Positions 9,670 to 20,550 of a stretch of DNA of 64,000 nucleotides are shown here, in pieces. The stretch spans positions 311,214,740-311,278,739 of the forward strand of contig CM040120.1 in the NCBI GenBank assembly GCA_022559845.1. Direction: 5' to 3'. The notes under the pieces are model-generated. The model was not told the origin of the DNA. It saw only the letters and a program-made list of their open reading frames with translations, and did no database searches. Source of the stretch: Amorphophallus konjac. Taxonomy: Eukaryota; Streptophyta; Magnoliopsida; Alismatales; Araceae. The translations under genes and the position numbers were made by a program. Position 1 is the stretch's first letter. Each line of letters begins with the position of its first letter.

Positions 9670-11871
9670 ATGGCGGACCATCATCCTGAGGCTGAGGGGC
9701 GGCAGAGTGAACGGACCCCCAGAGTTTTCTTGACGCCGCTGGAGCCATCCTGCAGCGAGCTGGGGGAGGCGGAGGTGAAGCGGCTGGAGAGTCGCTACGG
9801 GTTGCCTTGGTGGTTCCAATTTCCGGCGCCTGAGCCTCATGAGTCTAGCCTGTTCACCCGTTCTGGCGCCTTTTGCTCTTTTCTTCTGGCTTGGAAGTAT
9901 GGCTTCTGTTTGCCCCTTCATCGTTTTATCGCCGAGTTGCTTCGGTTCTATCGGCTGGCTCCGGTCCAGCAGGTCTCCAACTCTTATACCTTCATCTTCT
10001 CCTTCATTTTCCTTTGCGGCCAGTGTGGGGTACGCGCCCCGCAAGATCTTTTCCATTACTTCTTTGAGTTGAAGGAGCATGCTCATGCGGGGCGAAGCTT
10101 CTTCTATATTCAGGCGATGCGGGGGAGGAGCTGCATGTCCGTATTTGGGAAGGATTCTTCTTACAAAGGGTGGAAGACCCAATATTTCTGGGTGAGCCCA
10201 TTGGCGATTGGCGTAGCCTGGAATTTCCCGACTGCGCCAAATTTCCACCCAAACATTCCTCCTAAGCAGACTGTGTTCTCTTCGGAGGTGGAAGAGGAGG
10301 CTGCTATCCTTCAGCAGAATCACCGAGAGACTGCTGATTTGGTGACTTCTTCCAACATTGAGGGCTACCTCGCTCGAGTGTTGTTCCCGAGAGGTAAGGA
10401 GTTCGGGAACTTGGTCTTCCTTCTTGTGGAGTTGGGATCTTCCTTCTCTTAGTCTGCTTTCTGTGGTTCAGACACGAGGCGAGCGGTCGAGGAGGAGGCA
10501 CCTCCGTCTGAGTTGGAGGTCATCATCTTGGACGAGACGCCAGCTCCAGATGACCTTCAAGTTTCGGAGGGTTCGTCCCGTGCCCGGGATAAGGGCAAGC
10601 GGGTGGCTCAGGATGACGCCTCCAAGCGCCAGGGGATCAAGCGCAAATATCCCGTGGCCAAGTTGCTACGGTCTTTGATGCAGGCTCAGTCTGCTGAGAA
10701 GAAACAGGCGAGGAAGGAGGAGGTCGTCTGTGAGTCTGGAGGAGATTCCCTGTCGACTCTCCCCTCTATTGAACAAGAGGGGGGCGATGAAGGAGGGATT
10801 ACTGCTGATGCTGAGGCGCTGAGTGTGACGGAGGGGCCGCCAGACGAGGGGCTCTGCCCCCAACAGGTCGAGGCTGGAGGGTCGCAGGGGGAGGCGACTC
10901 GATCACAGCCGACCAAAACTAGGGAGGCACAGGGTGGGGGTGCTCACGTCGAGCCGACCTGTGGAGCCCCTAGGACGGGATTGCCCGAGGGAGATGCCTC
11001 AGTCCCGCCCACTCCGGTGAGAGCTTCCCCTCCTTCTACCAGCACCTTCAGTGTCCGGGCTCCTCTATACCGAGTGTGCCATTCCTTAGCTTCTTGAGAC
11101 TTACGGGAAAAAGTCTGGAAAGGTCCCCCCTCCGTGCTTTTGGAGCAGATTATGGAGGGAGGGCTGATTCTGGCCCAGCCGGGAGCTGAAGCAGTGGATG
11201 CGTATGCTCAGGTGGAGTCTGAGCGGGAGACTCTTTCGTGGGCCCGCGGTGCGCTTGATCGGAAGGTCGAGCATCTGGCCCTTGATCGTGAAGAACTTCC
11301 TCGAGAGATCACTCCGCTCCGAGCGTTGGCGCAGTCGAGCCAAGCGAAGGCTCGGTCTTTGGTGGAGCAGCTGGCCCCGGCTCATCACATGGTCGACCGA
11401 AAAAGTGAGCTACTGGAGTCGGAGCGCAGAAACCAGGTCGAGCGCGATGACCAATGGAGGGCCGAGCGAGAAGGGCTTGAGGATCGAGTTCGAGCGGCCG
11501 AGGATTCGAGGCCCGAGGCCGATCGAATGCTGTCCGAGACTGGGAGAAGGATGTCCGAGTCCGAGCAGCGGATAGCTGAGCTCGAGAGGAAGGCGGAGCT
11601 GGCTGGGAAGGAAGCACTCGATCAACATAAGTGCTCAGAGGCTTACCAGGCAGCTCTCCAGCAGTTGGCCTTTCCTTATTATGAGTCGGGCTACCGACGG
11701 GGACTCTGGAAGGGCTTCTCCCAGGGCTACGATCGGGCCATCCTGGAGGTAAAGGCCCAATCGTCTTTGCTCAATTTTCCTTTCGGTCAGTGCTATGACT
11801 CAGAGTGGGGCTCCATTGACTCTTCCCACTATACATCGAGCGAAGAGGTGAGTTCGGTTCCGTCCGAGTGA
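9670..11871 (+). pseudogene. Antisense ORF of the Tat element (Transposase_28-like), two exons, one internal stop
   Basis: The gene lies between integrase and the 3' LTR on the strand opposite to gag-pol, where Tat elements often carry an antisense ORF. Exon 1 (9670-10393) codes a region resembling the 'putative gypsy type transposon' family (Transposase_28): residues about 75-175 contain FLLAWKYGFCLPLHRFI and LFHYFFELKE. A canonical intron, GTAAGG...TTCAG, at 10394-10471 joins codons in frame to exon 2. Exon 2 is acidic and rich in Glu, Gly and Pro, has an in-frame TGA at 11095-11097, and continues in the same frame into a charged coiled-coil region (about 11200-11640) and a conserved-looking tail ending at 11871. 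The full product would be about 707 residues. Family knowledge gives no proven function. The intron is inferred from splice signals and frame only. Confidence 0.72.
10394..10471 (+). other. Predicted 78-bp intron in the antisense gene
   Basis: The donor GAG|GTAAGG and acceptor TGGTTCAG|AC are both canonical. Exon 1 leaves one base and exon 2 supplies two, so the frame from 9670 joins exactly to the frame running to 11871. The unspliced frame stops at 10452. Confidence 0.65.
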
Positions 11872-12389
11872 CCGCCAACTCCAGCATCCTCGGGAGGGAA
11901 CACGATCGAGACAGTTCCCATACAGGTGGGGTCAGTGTCTGGGCTAGTCATCGTCGAGAACATTGGGGGCAGATCGTCTGGTGCCAAAGAAGCCTTGTCT
12001 ACCGAGCTTGGAGATGGGCCCGAGGCTTGATGTAATAGCTCTTTTCTTTTTTATTTCTTTTCAATATGTAGCCGGGTGCGGCTTTTTGGAAACTCTAATA
12101 GCGGCAATATTAAATGTTGAATTGACTATTTCATACCACTTTTAGTGTGATTTGACTACCGTATCAACAGTTGTTGAAGAAGGCACCGATTTCCTGCAGA
12201 ATTTGCGCGTGCCGATCTGTCAAATAACTGACATGGCGTTGGCACCTTTCCATCTTTCCATACTGCCCTTAATGACTTGTCGCTTTGCGCGTCCCGCTGG
12301 GGGAATATCGGGAAATAGCCAACCCAGGTAAAGCCTTGGTAGCATGTTTTGAGGAGAGTCATTTAAAGCGATCAGCTTCCCCTTCGGCC
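11872..12389. other. Non-coding spacer after the antisense gene
   Basis: This holds the likely 3' untranslated part of the antisense gene: T-rich run and AATATTAAATG at 12010-12120. I see no coding region in it on either strand. Confidence 0.5.
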
Positions 12390-13060
12390 TATAAAAGGTC
12401 TGAGGGGCGTCTCCTTTTCCTTTCATCGCTTAAGGCCGTTCCTGGCGATTTTTCCCTTCCGTGAAGCATTGTGCTATTAGTGTTGGTGGGGCATAGAAGG
12501 TGTTTCAGAAGATGATGATGCAGATGGGGATAGGAGGGAAGCTCCTGTTGTTTCGCTCTGGAAGACGGTTCGTCGGTCGGAGGTCACTCAGGAAGAGGGT
12601 TCGTCGTATTGCCCTCCTCTTCCTAACCTGCCAACGTCATTCTGAGGGGAGGGGGGAGCCAATTAAGCTCCCTCCTTTCCGGGCCTTCCCCTGCCTCCTC
12701 GTCCATCTCTGTCGTTTTCTTTTTCTCCCTCCCCTTTCACTCTTCGGAGGGTGCCTGCACTCTCTGCCTTCCAAAGAGTTGGCAAAGAGGAGGCCTTCAC
12801 TTGTATTCCTTCCTCTCTTCTTCTTGTTGTTTCCCCTTTTTTCCTTTCTCCTCCGAGGTTTCTCAAACCAACGAAGTCAGCGATCCCTTATCCGAGCCAG
12901 TTTCTACATGAGGCAGAGTCAGTGGCTGGATGTGGGAGCGCCTACTGGTTCGGCCGAGCGTTCTACTAGCGTTATAGTACCAGGGGATGTAATTTTTTTG
13001 AACATGTATGCTATACCGGCTACGGCCTTCTTGATGTACATCAAAGTTTAATAAGAAGAG
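12390..13060 (+). other. Possible second, decayed antisense transcription unit
   Basis: TATAAAAG at 12390-12397 in a promoter-like setting is followed by an acidic frame at about 12508-12645 (residues like SEDDDADGDRREAP, ending TGA), then a CT-rich stretch. A 3' end like that of the antisense gene follows: GATGTAAT, a T run, then CCGGCTACGGCC and AATAAG at 12987-13055. It may be a remnant or partial duplicate of the antisense gene. No domain is recognised. Confidence 0.35.
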
Positions 13061-13110
13061 AAGAATGGCGATTATTCTATTTCACTTACATGTGTATTCT
13101 TGCCAAGTGT

Positions 13111-14249
13111 TCAAAAGTAGAACTTGCGAAGATTTGTCACATTCCACGTCCGAGGGACGGGTGTTCCTTCCATGGTGGACAATCGGTATGCTCCTTTCCC
13201 GAGCTTCTCGACCATTCGGTAGGGACCTTCCCAGGTAGGGGCCAGCTTCCCCGCCGCCTCTAGTGGTCGAGATGCTTCGGCCTTCCTCAGGACGAAGTCT
13301 CCTGGCTAGAAGGGTCTATCTCGGACTCTACTATTGTAGTATTGAGTGATGCGTCGTTGGTATCCATTGCTCAGATCCTTGCATTCTCTCAGATTTCGTC
13401 CGCTAAGTCGAGGTTCTCTCACAATTTCTGCTCGTTTACCTTAGGCTCGAAGTGGACGACTCGGAGAGAGGGATTGCTGACCTCCAACGGAATTATGGCT
13501 TCCGTGCCATACACCAGCTGAAAAGGTGTTTCACCAGTAACCGTTCTCGGAGTAGTTCGGTGTGACCATAATATGCTCGATAATTCCTCGACCCAGCTTT
13601 CCTTGGCTTTGCCGAGCCTGGTTTTGTTGCCTTTTAAGATAGTCTTATTGGCATTCTTGACCAGTCCGTTAGCCTGAGGGTGGGCTACCGAAGTGAAGTG
13701 GTTGCAAATGTTTAGGTCGGCATATCTGTCTCTGAAGTAATGAGAATCAAACTGTTGACTGTTATCGCTCACAATCACTAAGGGGACACTATAGCGACAG
13801 ATGATCGATTTCCAAACAAAACTCCATATGACTAATTTGGTGATCCTGGTGGTGGCTTCGGCCTCGATCCATTTGGTGAAATAGTTGATGGCGACGATGA
13901 TGAACTTCTTCTGAGCTTGAGCCGAAGGGAACGGCCCTAGAATGTCGATCCCCCACCGAGCGAAAGGGTACGGCTCGGCAAGGGTGATGAGCTCTGTAGC
14001 GGGCTGATGAATCAGGTGGTCGAAGCGCTAACATCGATCACACTTCTGCACATAGGTCGAGCAGTCACGCTGGAGAGTGGGCCACCAGTAACCCTGCTGT
14101 AGTAGGATCCTGGCGAGCGATCTTCCTCCTTGGTGCGCTCCGCAGATGCCTTTGTGTACTTCATGAATCGCTCGGCTGGCTTCGTCGGCGCTGATGCACT
14201 TGAGGAGAGGACCGGAGAAGGATCTGCGGTACAAGGCACCATCTAGCAT
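13111..14249 (-). pseudogene. Integrase region of Tat gag-pol
   Basis: Read on the minus strand it shows the zinc-binding HHCC module (HEVHKGICGAH, then CDRC) and the catalytic core with Asp in WGIDILGP and Asp in IVSDNSQQF. The third acidic residue of the DDE triad is replaced by Lys in NGLVKNANKT (AAG for the usual GAG). The C-terminal GPY/F module follows (GPYRMVEKLGKGAYRL) and ends FYF and TGA at 13111-13113. Stops occur after CDRC (TAG) and three times as TGA around 13350-13420. A one-base loss near 13362 shifts the frame. Integration of the DNA copy is the family role; this copy cannot do it. Confidence 0.9.
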
Positions 14250-15104
14250 GACGAAACGCCAAGCTTGGTACTTGAGCTTCTGAGCCTCCCAAGGATCGAT
14301 GAACTCTTGAGAATCCTAGAGCCAGGATATGTAGGGGGTCCGCCAGTCGCTTGAGGGTGCCGGGTCAATAGTCATAAGCTTAGATTCGACGCTCGGTTGT
14401 CCAAGCTCTTCGAGGAAGACCGATCATGTACTAGCGGGGTCAGGCGAGGAGGCCAACCGAGAGAGGGCGTCCGCTCGGGAGTTTTCCTCTCGGGCTATTC
14501 GGAGTACCTCAAAGCTCTCGAAGAGTTGGGCCATCTTCTTGACCGCTTGGAGGTACTTGACCATTTGTCCATCCCGAGCTTCGTATTCACCGTCGATTTG
14601 GCTAGCGACCAATTGGGAGTCAGTGTGGATTCTGACTCGTTCGGCCCCCAGTCTTCGAGCCATCCTGGCTCCCGAGATAACGGCTTCATACTCGGAGGCG
14701 TTGTTAAATGCCTGGAAGTTGAACTTCAGGGCGTACCGAAGTTCCGCTGCTTCAGGGGACTTGAGGAGAATGCCGGCGCCGCTTCCTATCGAATTAGAGG
14801 ATCCATCGACGAACAGATTCCATGTAGGCCCGGTCGTTGGTGGAAGTGCTTCTTCAATTGGAACCGTGCTTTCAGCGATGAAGTCTACGAGAGCCTGTCC
14901 TTTAATAGCCGAGCGAGGGTGATACGAGATATCGTAGGCCCTGAGCTTGATGGCCCACTTGACGAGGCATCCCGAGGCTTTAGGGTGAAAGAGAATCTTC
15001 TTCAGGGGTTCGCCGGTCAATACGACGATGGAGTGCCCTTGGAAGTAGGGTCGGAGGCGCTTGGCCGAGGTAACCAAGGCTAGCACGAGTTTCTCGGTTG
15101 CGGG
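14250..15104 (-). pseudogene. RNase H and second (archaeal-type) RNase H region of Tat gag-pol
   Basis: The segment after reverse transcriptase ends the first RNase H (LRPYFQGHSIVVLT, then KWAIKLRAYDISYHPR). It then shows a second RNase H with Asp in LFVDGSSN, Glu in NNASEYEAV, Asp in IHTDSQLV and a final acidic site in REENSRADALSRLAS. A duplicated RNase H is a recognised mark of the Tat lineage. The stretch shares one frame with reverse transcriptase and integrase, with a TAG at 15105 and stops (TGA, TAG) in the linker between 14424 and 14249. Confidence 0.88.
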
Positions 15105-16436
15105 CTACCTTCTTTCGGCCTCATTAAGCACATTGCTGGTGTAGTAAATGGGTCTCTCGACTCCTGCGTCATTCCTGACCAGGACCGAGCTTACAGTAGA
15201 AGGCGTTGCCGAGAGGTAGAGATGTAGAGCTTCGCCTTGGACTGGTTTGGACAACACCGGAGGCGAGGCCAAGAATTCCTTGAGTTCAGCGAATGCCTTC
15301 TGACATTCCTCATCCCAGGCAAATGAAGTAGATGCCATTTTGGGTCCCCTCAATAATTTGAAGAAGGGTAGGCATTGTTCGGCCGCCCGAGACATGAAAC
15401 GGTTGAGTGCAGCAATGCGCCCCGTAACGCGTTGGACGTCCTTGATGCAGGTAGGTGGCCTCATGTCCAGGATGGCCTTGACCTTGTCGGGATTGGCCTC
15501 GATTCCACGCTGAGTGACCAGGAAGTAGAGGAACTTCCCAGATCTGACTCCGAAGGAGCACTTGACGGGGTTGAGCTTCATGTTGTGCTTCAGGAGAGTG
15601 TCGAAGGTCTCGGCTAAGTCGGCGAGGTGGTCCTTGGCCTTTGGTGTCTTGACGAGCATATCATCAATATAGGCTTCGATGTTTCGACCGAGCTGTGCTT
15701 CGAAAATGCGGTTGATCAGTCTCTGATATGTTGCTCCAGCGTTCTTTAACCCGAATGGCATCCGGGTGTAGCAGTGTACGCCGAAGTCGGTGATGAAGGC
15801 GGTCTTCTTGATGTCCTCCGGGTCCATCCTGATCTGATGGTAGACGGAGTAGGCATCTAGGAAGCTGAGTAGCTCGTTGCCAGAGGTTGAATCGACCAGT
15901 TGATCGATGCTCGGCAGCAGGTAGCAGTCCTTCATGGTAGCCTGGTTGAGATCGATGAAGTCCACGCACATCCGCCATTTCTTAGAAGCTTTTGGTACCA
16001 GGATGACGTTGGCGAGCCATGTAGGGTACAAAACCGGATGAAAGAGGCCAGTCTTCTGTCCCTTGATGATTTTCTCTTTGATGACCGCTTGATTCTATGG
16101 GGAGTACTTTCTCCTGCGCTGTTGTACTGGCTTTGCTGTTGGGTCGAGGTTGAGCTTGTGCATCACCACGTCTCCCGGGATCCTGGGAAGGTGCTCATCA
16201 GACCATGCAAAGACTCGGATGTACTGCGCAAGGAAATCTTTATATTTTTCTTGTTCCTCCAGTGGGAGCTCGGCTCCAATCTTCACTCCCAGGGTCGGGT
16301 CACCGTTAAGGAAGACCGTTAGCAACTCGTCGCCAGGCTCAGATGTTGCAGGTCCCTCCTCGGCTCCCTTTATCACCTTATTTTTTCCTTCCGGCCTAGT
16401 GGCGTCCACCGCGACTATATAGCATCGTCTAGCCAA
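15105..16436 (-). pseudogene. Reverse transcriptase region of Tat gag-pol
   Basis: It shows the ordered motifs of Ty3/gypsy reverse transcriptase: WLANVILVPKASKKWRMCVD, then LLSFLDAYSVYHQI, MPFGLKNAGATYQ and the catalytic YIDDMLVKT. The connection domain follows (FAWDEECQKAF, then LYLSATPSTVSSVL). The YIDD core is intact. A TAG near 16097 lies before the motifs. Role: DNA synthesis from the element RNA in the virus-like particle. Confidence 0.93.
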
Positions 16437-16448
16437 TGCCTGGTTACC

Positions 16449-16790
16449 TCAAACTTCCCCCACGCCATATTTGGTTGGGAACTTCATCTTTTGGTGAAAG
16501 GTAGAGGGCACCGCTTTCATTCGGCTGAGAATGCCTCGGCCGAACATGGCGTTGTATGCCGTCATCCCCTTAATCACGATGAAGTCTACCATAACCGTAA
16601 CGGTTTTGGGTGGGGTGCTGATAGTAACAGGCAGACTCAGTGCTCCCTCGGGCTCAGTAGCCTGGCTGTTAAACCCACAGAGAGGGGTTCGGATCGGGCG
16701 GAGTTTAGATGGATTCTCTCCCATTTTGAGGAAACATTCATAGGACAATACATCAGGGGCACTACCATTGTCTAGTAAGATTCTATCCAC
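16449..16790 (-). pseudogene. Aspartic protease region of Tat gag-pol
   Basis: The retropepsin active-site motif reads ILLDNGSAPDVL (DNGS in place of the DTG/DSG norm, as often seen in Tat elements). It is followed by the hydrophobic VMVDFIVIKGMTAYNAMFGRG segment that precedes the flap end in this family. It is in the same frame as Gag and reverse transcriptase and ends at a TGA (probably from CGA) at 16449. Role: cleaves the gag-pol polyprotein. Confidence 0.85.
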
Positions 16791-17060
16791 GTTACAATGG
16801 TTTATTGTAGCTGATATAATGAGAGCGTCGTCGTGTGGGGTGGTTAGCCCTTCCTGGTCCTGGTCAGAGAATATCAGGGCCTGTGGTTCACTAGCCGGCA
16901 GGGCCGCAGATGCCTCAACAGAGGTCCGGGTCGCCCGCTCGGCGTGACACTTTTTTCCTCGGCTGCTATCTCCGCCTGATGCCGTTTCACCCGCGATGAC
17001 GTTGATGTGGAATCCGCGGGAGACATTACCAATCTCTTCAGCGGCGCCTCGGTCTTCCTT

Positions 17061-18551
17061 TTACCAGGACATATACCGAGATAGGTGTCCCTGGCAGATT
17101 AGGCGCTCGATCTCATCTTGAAGTTGATGGCAATCACTGGTGTGATGCCCGTGGTCGCTGTGGAACAGGCAATGCTTGCGGTGATTGCGATGCTTGGTCT
17201 TCATGGGCTCGGGTTGGTTGAGGAGACCCGAACCTTTGATGTCTTCGTAGATTTCGTAGACGGGAGTGGTAAGTGGGGTATACCGCTCGTACTTCTGGGG
17301 CGGCTCTTTTCGATCTCCGTCTTGGTTCCTCCTCTTTCCTTGTCCCATCCCTTGCTCGGACTGTCTCTTCTTGTCCCCCTCCCGACCCGAGCCGGTTATG
17401 ACTCGGCAGGCGCTGAGTACTTTTTCGCACTCGGCATGGCGCAGAGCCAAGGTCACTAGCTCGGCGAGGGAGGTAGGGGGATGAAGCACTAGCTCGTGCC
17501 GTAGGTTCTCGTCGCGGGTACCCCCGGTCAAGGCGGTGATGGCAGAGGCCACATCCAGGCGGGGGATGCACAGGGCTTCTGATTTGAATCGGTTGCTATA
17601 CGCCCTTAACTTCTCCCCATGTTCCTGCTTGAGGGCCTATAATCCCGCCACCGACCGGGGTGGACTGCTACCGGCGAAGCTTTCTTTGAATACTCGCCCG
17701 AATTGCTTGAAGTTGTGGATGTTGCCTGGGGCGAGGGCTCTGAACCAAGCCCGAGCACCCTAAACCAGAGTGGTCACGAACGCTCGGCACTTGATCACGT
17801 CGGATTCCCCATGCAAGGTCATTAGGGCGTCGAAGCTGTCGTAATGGTCGGCCGGGTCTCCCTGGCCGTCGTACGACTTGAAGGTCGGAAGTGAGATTCT
17901 GGGAGATATCTCTGCCTTCAGGATGTAGTCGGAGAACGGGGATCACTTCTCGTCCTCCACAGGAGAGGTCTTCTGCAAGGCACGAAGAACGTGCTCTTGC
18001 TATGCGAAATGCCTCTCGAAGTCTCACAGTCGGAGAGAGAGTTCCGGTTGTCGGTGTCTCGAGGGGCTAGGGGGGTGCGCTTGCATGCTGCCCCGATGCT
18101 CCTCAGGGGCCTCGGCGTCCGGGAACGGTTTGCGTGCTCTGATCTTCTCCCTCCTCGGGGTTGAGGGGGCTTCTTGCTCCAGGGGAGGGGCGTGCGATGG
18201 TCCTCCTGACGCGTTGCGGATGAGCCGCTGCCCCTGGAGGATGAAACAGCCTCTAGCAGTGTGCTGGGATGCATCTCCACATGGGGGGCTTTTCCTGGTG
18301 AGCTGTGACTTCTCCTCCGTGGCCGCTTGGGCCCTCATGAGATCCACGAGGACATCCAGTTTTACGTTGAGGGTTTGGAGGGCGTCGGTGCTCTCGCCAG
18401 GAAGTTGTTCTCCCGCCACTGATGGAGGTAGCTCGTTGGCTTGGTTGTCGGATGGGGAATGCTTCGTGGGGAGGGAAGGTGTGCCTTCCTCCGTTACCAG
18501 AGCTTTTCCCATATCGACGGTAGTCCTCCTGCCAAAACTTCTTCGCACCAT
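17061..18551 (-). pseudogene. Gag region of the Tat element
   Basis: The start is ATG at 18551, 20 bases inside the primer-binding site. The frame runs 497 codons to a TAA at 17061 with five further internal stops (near 18024, 18003, 17943, 17762 and 17640), most fitting Gln-to-TAG or Arg-to-TGA change. The retrotransposon Gag core is plain: FSDYILKAEIS, SYDGQGDPADHYDSF, then CRAFVTTLV...ARAWF and FVFKESFAG-like blocks. The C-terminal part has KHCLFHSDHGHHTSDCHQL, a zinc-knuckle-like C/H cluster. Gag forms the particle and binds RNA. It is in frame with protease, so the whole gag-pol was one ORF of about 1,810 codons. Confidence 0.88.
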
Positions 18552-18570
18552 GATGGCTCTTTGTGCCTTT

Positions 18571-18586
18571 CCTACAGACGGCGCCA
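18571..18586 (-). other. Primer-binding site of the Tat element
   Basis: On the minus strand TGGCGCCGTCTGTAGG starts two bases after the 5' LTR end. TGGCGCCGTCTGT is the usual Tat-lineage site. I do not assign the tRNA with certainty. Confidence 0.8.
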
Positions 18587-18588
18587 GA

Positions 18589-18784
18589 TGAAGAGGGGCG
18601 ATCTCGCGCTGCTCCTGACCGGGGAGGATGATGACCACGCACCCATGAAGTATAAACTGCAAGAAGGAAAACCAGTAAGAGGTGCCCAGGGATAGATCTC
18701 CGGGGAAGACCCTCCGATGCTTAAGTCAGCACAGATAGTAGAGCACGGATGTGAAGAGAAGAGTTGGGATTAAAGTGGGAGCGC
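18589..18784 (-). repeat. 5' LTR of the Tat element, inner part
   Basis: It starts TGAAGAGGGGCG on the plus strand and matches 8490-8685. It is interrupted at 18784 by the solo LTR; 18780-18784 is the left AGCGC duplication. Confidence 0.88.
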
Positions 18785-20550
18785 TGTTAACACCCATTTT
18801 TTACCGATAAGTTGAGTCGTTTCTCTTGCTCCCATTTTTTGATGCCTCGAGTTGTCCATCACTCGCTGGGCATTTTCTGGTAAGTCATGGGCCAGTTTTA
18901 TGGGTAGCCTCCCTCCTTGGTTGAGACCGTATCGATTCAGGGCTTAATGGGCCTTGGTTTTTGGTTAATTGAACATGTTTATAAAAATCAAGTGTCCAGG
19001 AACATGTACGGGTCATCCCTGGCCATTCAACCCTTGAGCGGTTATTTATGAGCCGTTCATACATTAAAAAGATTTCTGATGATTTCCTGAATTTCCACCG
19101 ACAAGGGCTTATGCGGTTTATTCCTGGCCGTTTAACATGATGAACGGTCTGGAGTGCACCGTTCTTCTTCCAGAGTCCTAAAGCCTAAAAACTCTCAGAT
19201 AATTATCCATTTTTTCCAATTATCACCGACAAGAGTTAAACGGTTAGACCTTGGCCGCTCGTTCTATTGGACGGTCCCATAATAGCCGTTCAAGTATAAG
19301 AGTCCAACGACAATATCTTCGGTTGGTTAATGGATAATTTGTTGGTATTTATCCTTTTTTTGGAATTTTCACCGACAGGGTTGGACGGCCAGTAGATGGC
19401 CACCCATCCAGTTGTGCGGTCTATCGTAAGACCATTCATCCCGTCGATTGTTGAATTTCAACCGATTTTTATCCCTTTTATCCGTGGTTAAACCCTCAAC
19501 TTTGTCCTCGGTTTTCTCCGTGGATTCTCAACCAAATCGGATGAGATTTGATCCTAACGAAAGCTGATGATATTATCTTCACTTTATCTTTTGATATCTC
19601 GGATTAATATCCATTGGAAACCCTAATTTCGAGCTAGGCTTTCTAGGCTCTATAAATAGACCCTAAAGGTCGGGTTGGAAAAGGGGGGGAGATTTTGGTC
19701 GACGGCGAAGCCCTGCCGCATTCTTGAGCAACCTAGCACCAAGGAGGGAGGCTTTCTACGTCCATAAAAGCCTCCAGTTCAGGGAGTAGTCTAGTTTTGA
19801 GTCTTTTGCATTTGATTGGTTTTGTCCTCTTTCTCATTGCATGCACTACTTTCATTACTTTCTCTCCACGTTTTTCTTCATCCTCATTACCATGCACACA
19901 TCCACCCACGTTTTTGACACCCTAGGGGTTTAAAATCCCCAGGTATCCCCCTTTCCACTTAGTTATGTTCATTCCTCATTATTTTGACATTTACTACACC
20001 ATTCAGTTCTAATCTAGGTTGTCTCTTTGTGTTTTCACGTTATTTTTTCAGGTCAGCAATTCCTAGCACGAGGCCCATCCCATCTGGCTGGCCGGAGAGG
20101 GTGGAGGTTGGACCCCTTTGTGACTTCTGGCGTGGTGGTCTTGTGCGGCTCTTCCAGGACCGTTCGAGGGTATGTGCGGTGGATCTTCGATCGCTCTTCG
20201 TCATCCCGCGGTCGTGTTCAAACCATCCATCATCCAGTAGTCCTACGTCCCGCGTACCCGCAGCACTAAAGAGTGGTCTATCGTAAAACCGTGCATCATT
20301 TAGGCGGTTCTCCCCGAACCGTTCATCCCCCCAGTGCTGCAGGTCAGGTGAGTGTCTCCTCTCTTTCCAAGGCCCGGCGTGTCCATCGCGTATGGCACCT
20401 TGGTGGCGATCCCGGTTCTTTACTCTCTTCTGTTCTCCTTCTACTATCCTATTTTATTTTACATATCGATTCATTAGAAGGAGAATATAGAGATCTTTCA
20501 AGCCGGTATTGAAGAGAGAAAGAAAGAGAGTAGAAAGAAAAATATGTCAA
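18785..20550 (+). mobile_element. Solo LTR of the A/C (TGTTGACACCC) family
   Basis: It begins TGTTAACACCC and ends ATGTCAACA, which are mutually inverted ends. It is flanked by a perfect 5-bp duplication AGCGC (18780-18784 and 20551-20555). Its start matches LTR A (AAGTTGAGTC, TTTCTCTT) and its core keeps the 'GGCGAAGCC' block (19704) and TATA box. No internal region is present, so it is a solo LTR left by recombination between the two LTRs of a full element. It carries its own clusters of inverted GGTC/GACC words (about 19000-19450 and 20273-20330). Confidence 0.9.
19651..19658 (+). promoter_or_regulatory. Putative TATA box of the solo LTR
   Basis: TATAAATA in GGCTCTATAAATAGACCC, at the same relative place as in LTRs A and C. 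Confidence 0.6.

Noticed and set aside
9637..10323. 228-codon minus-strand ORF
   Set aside because: Shadow of the antisense gene exon 1, which has the domain match and splice sites.
14397..15083. 228-codon plus-strand ORF
   Set aside because: Antisense shadow of the Tat RNase H region, which has clear motifs on the minus strand.
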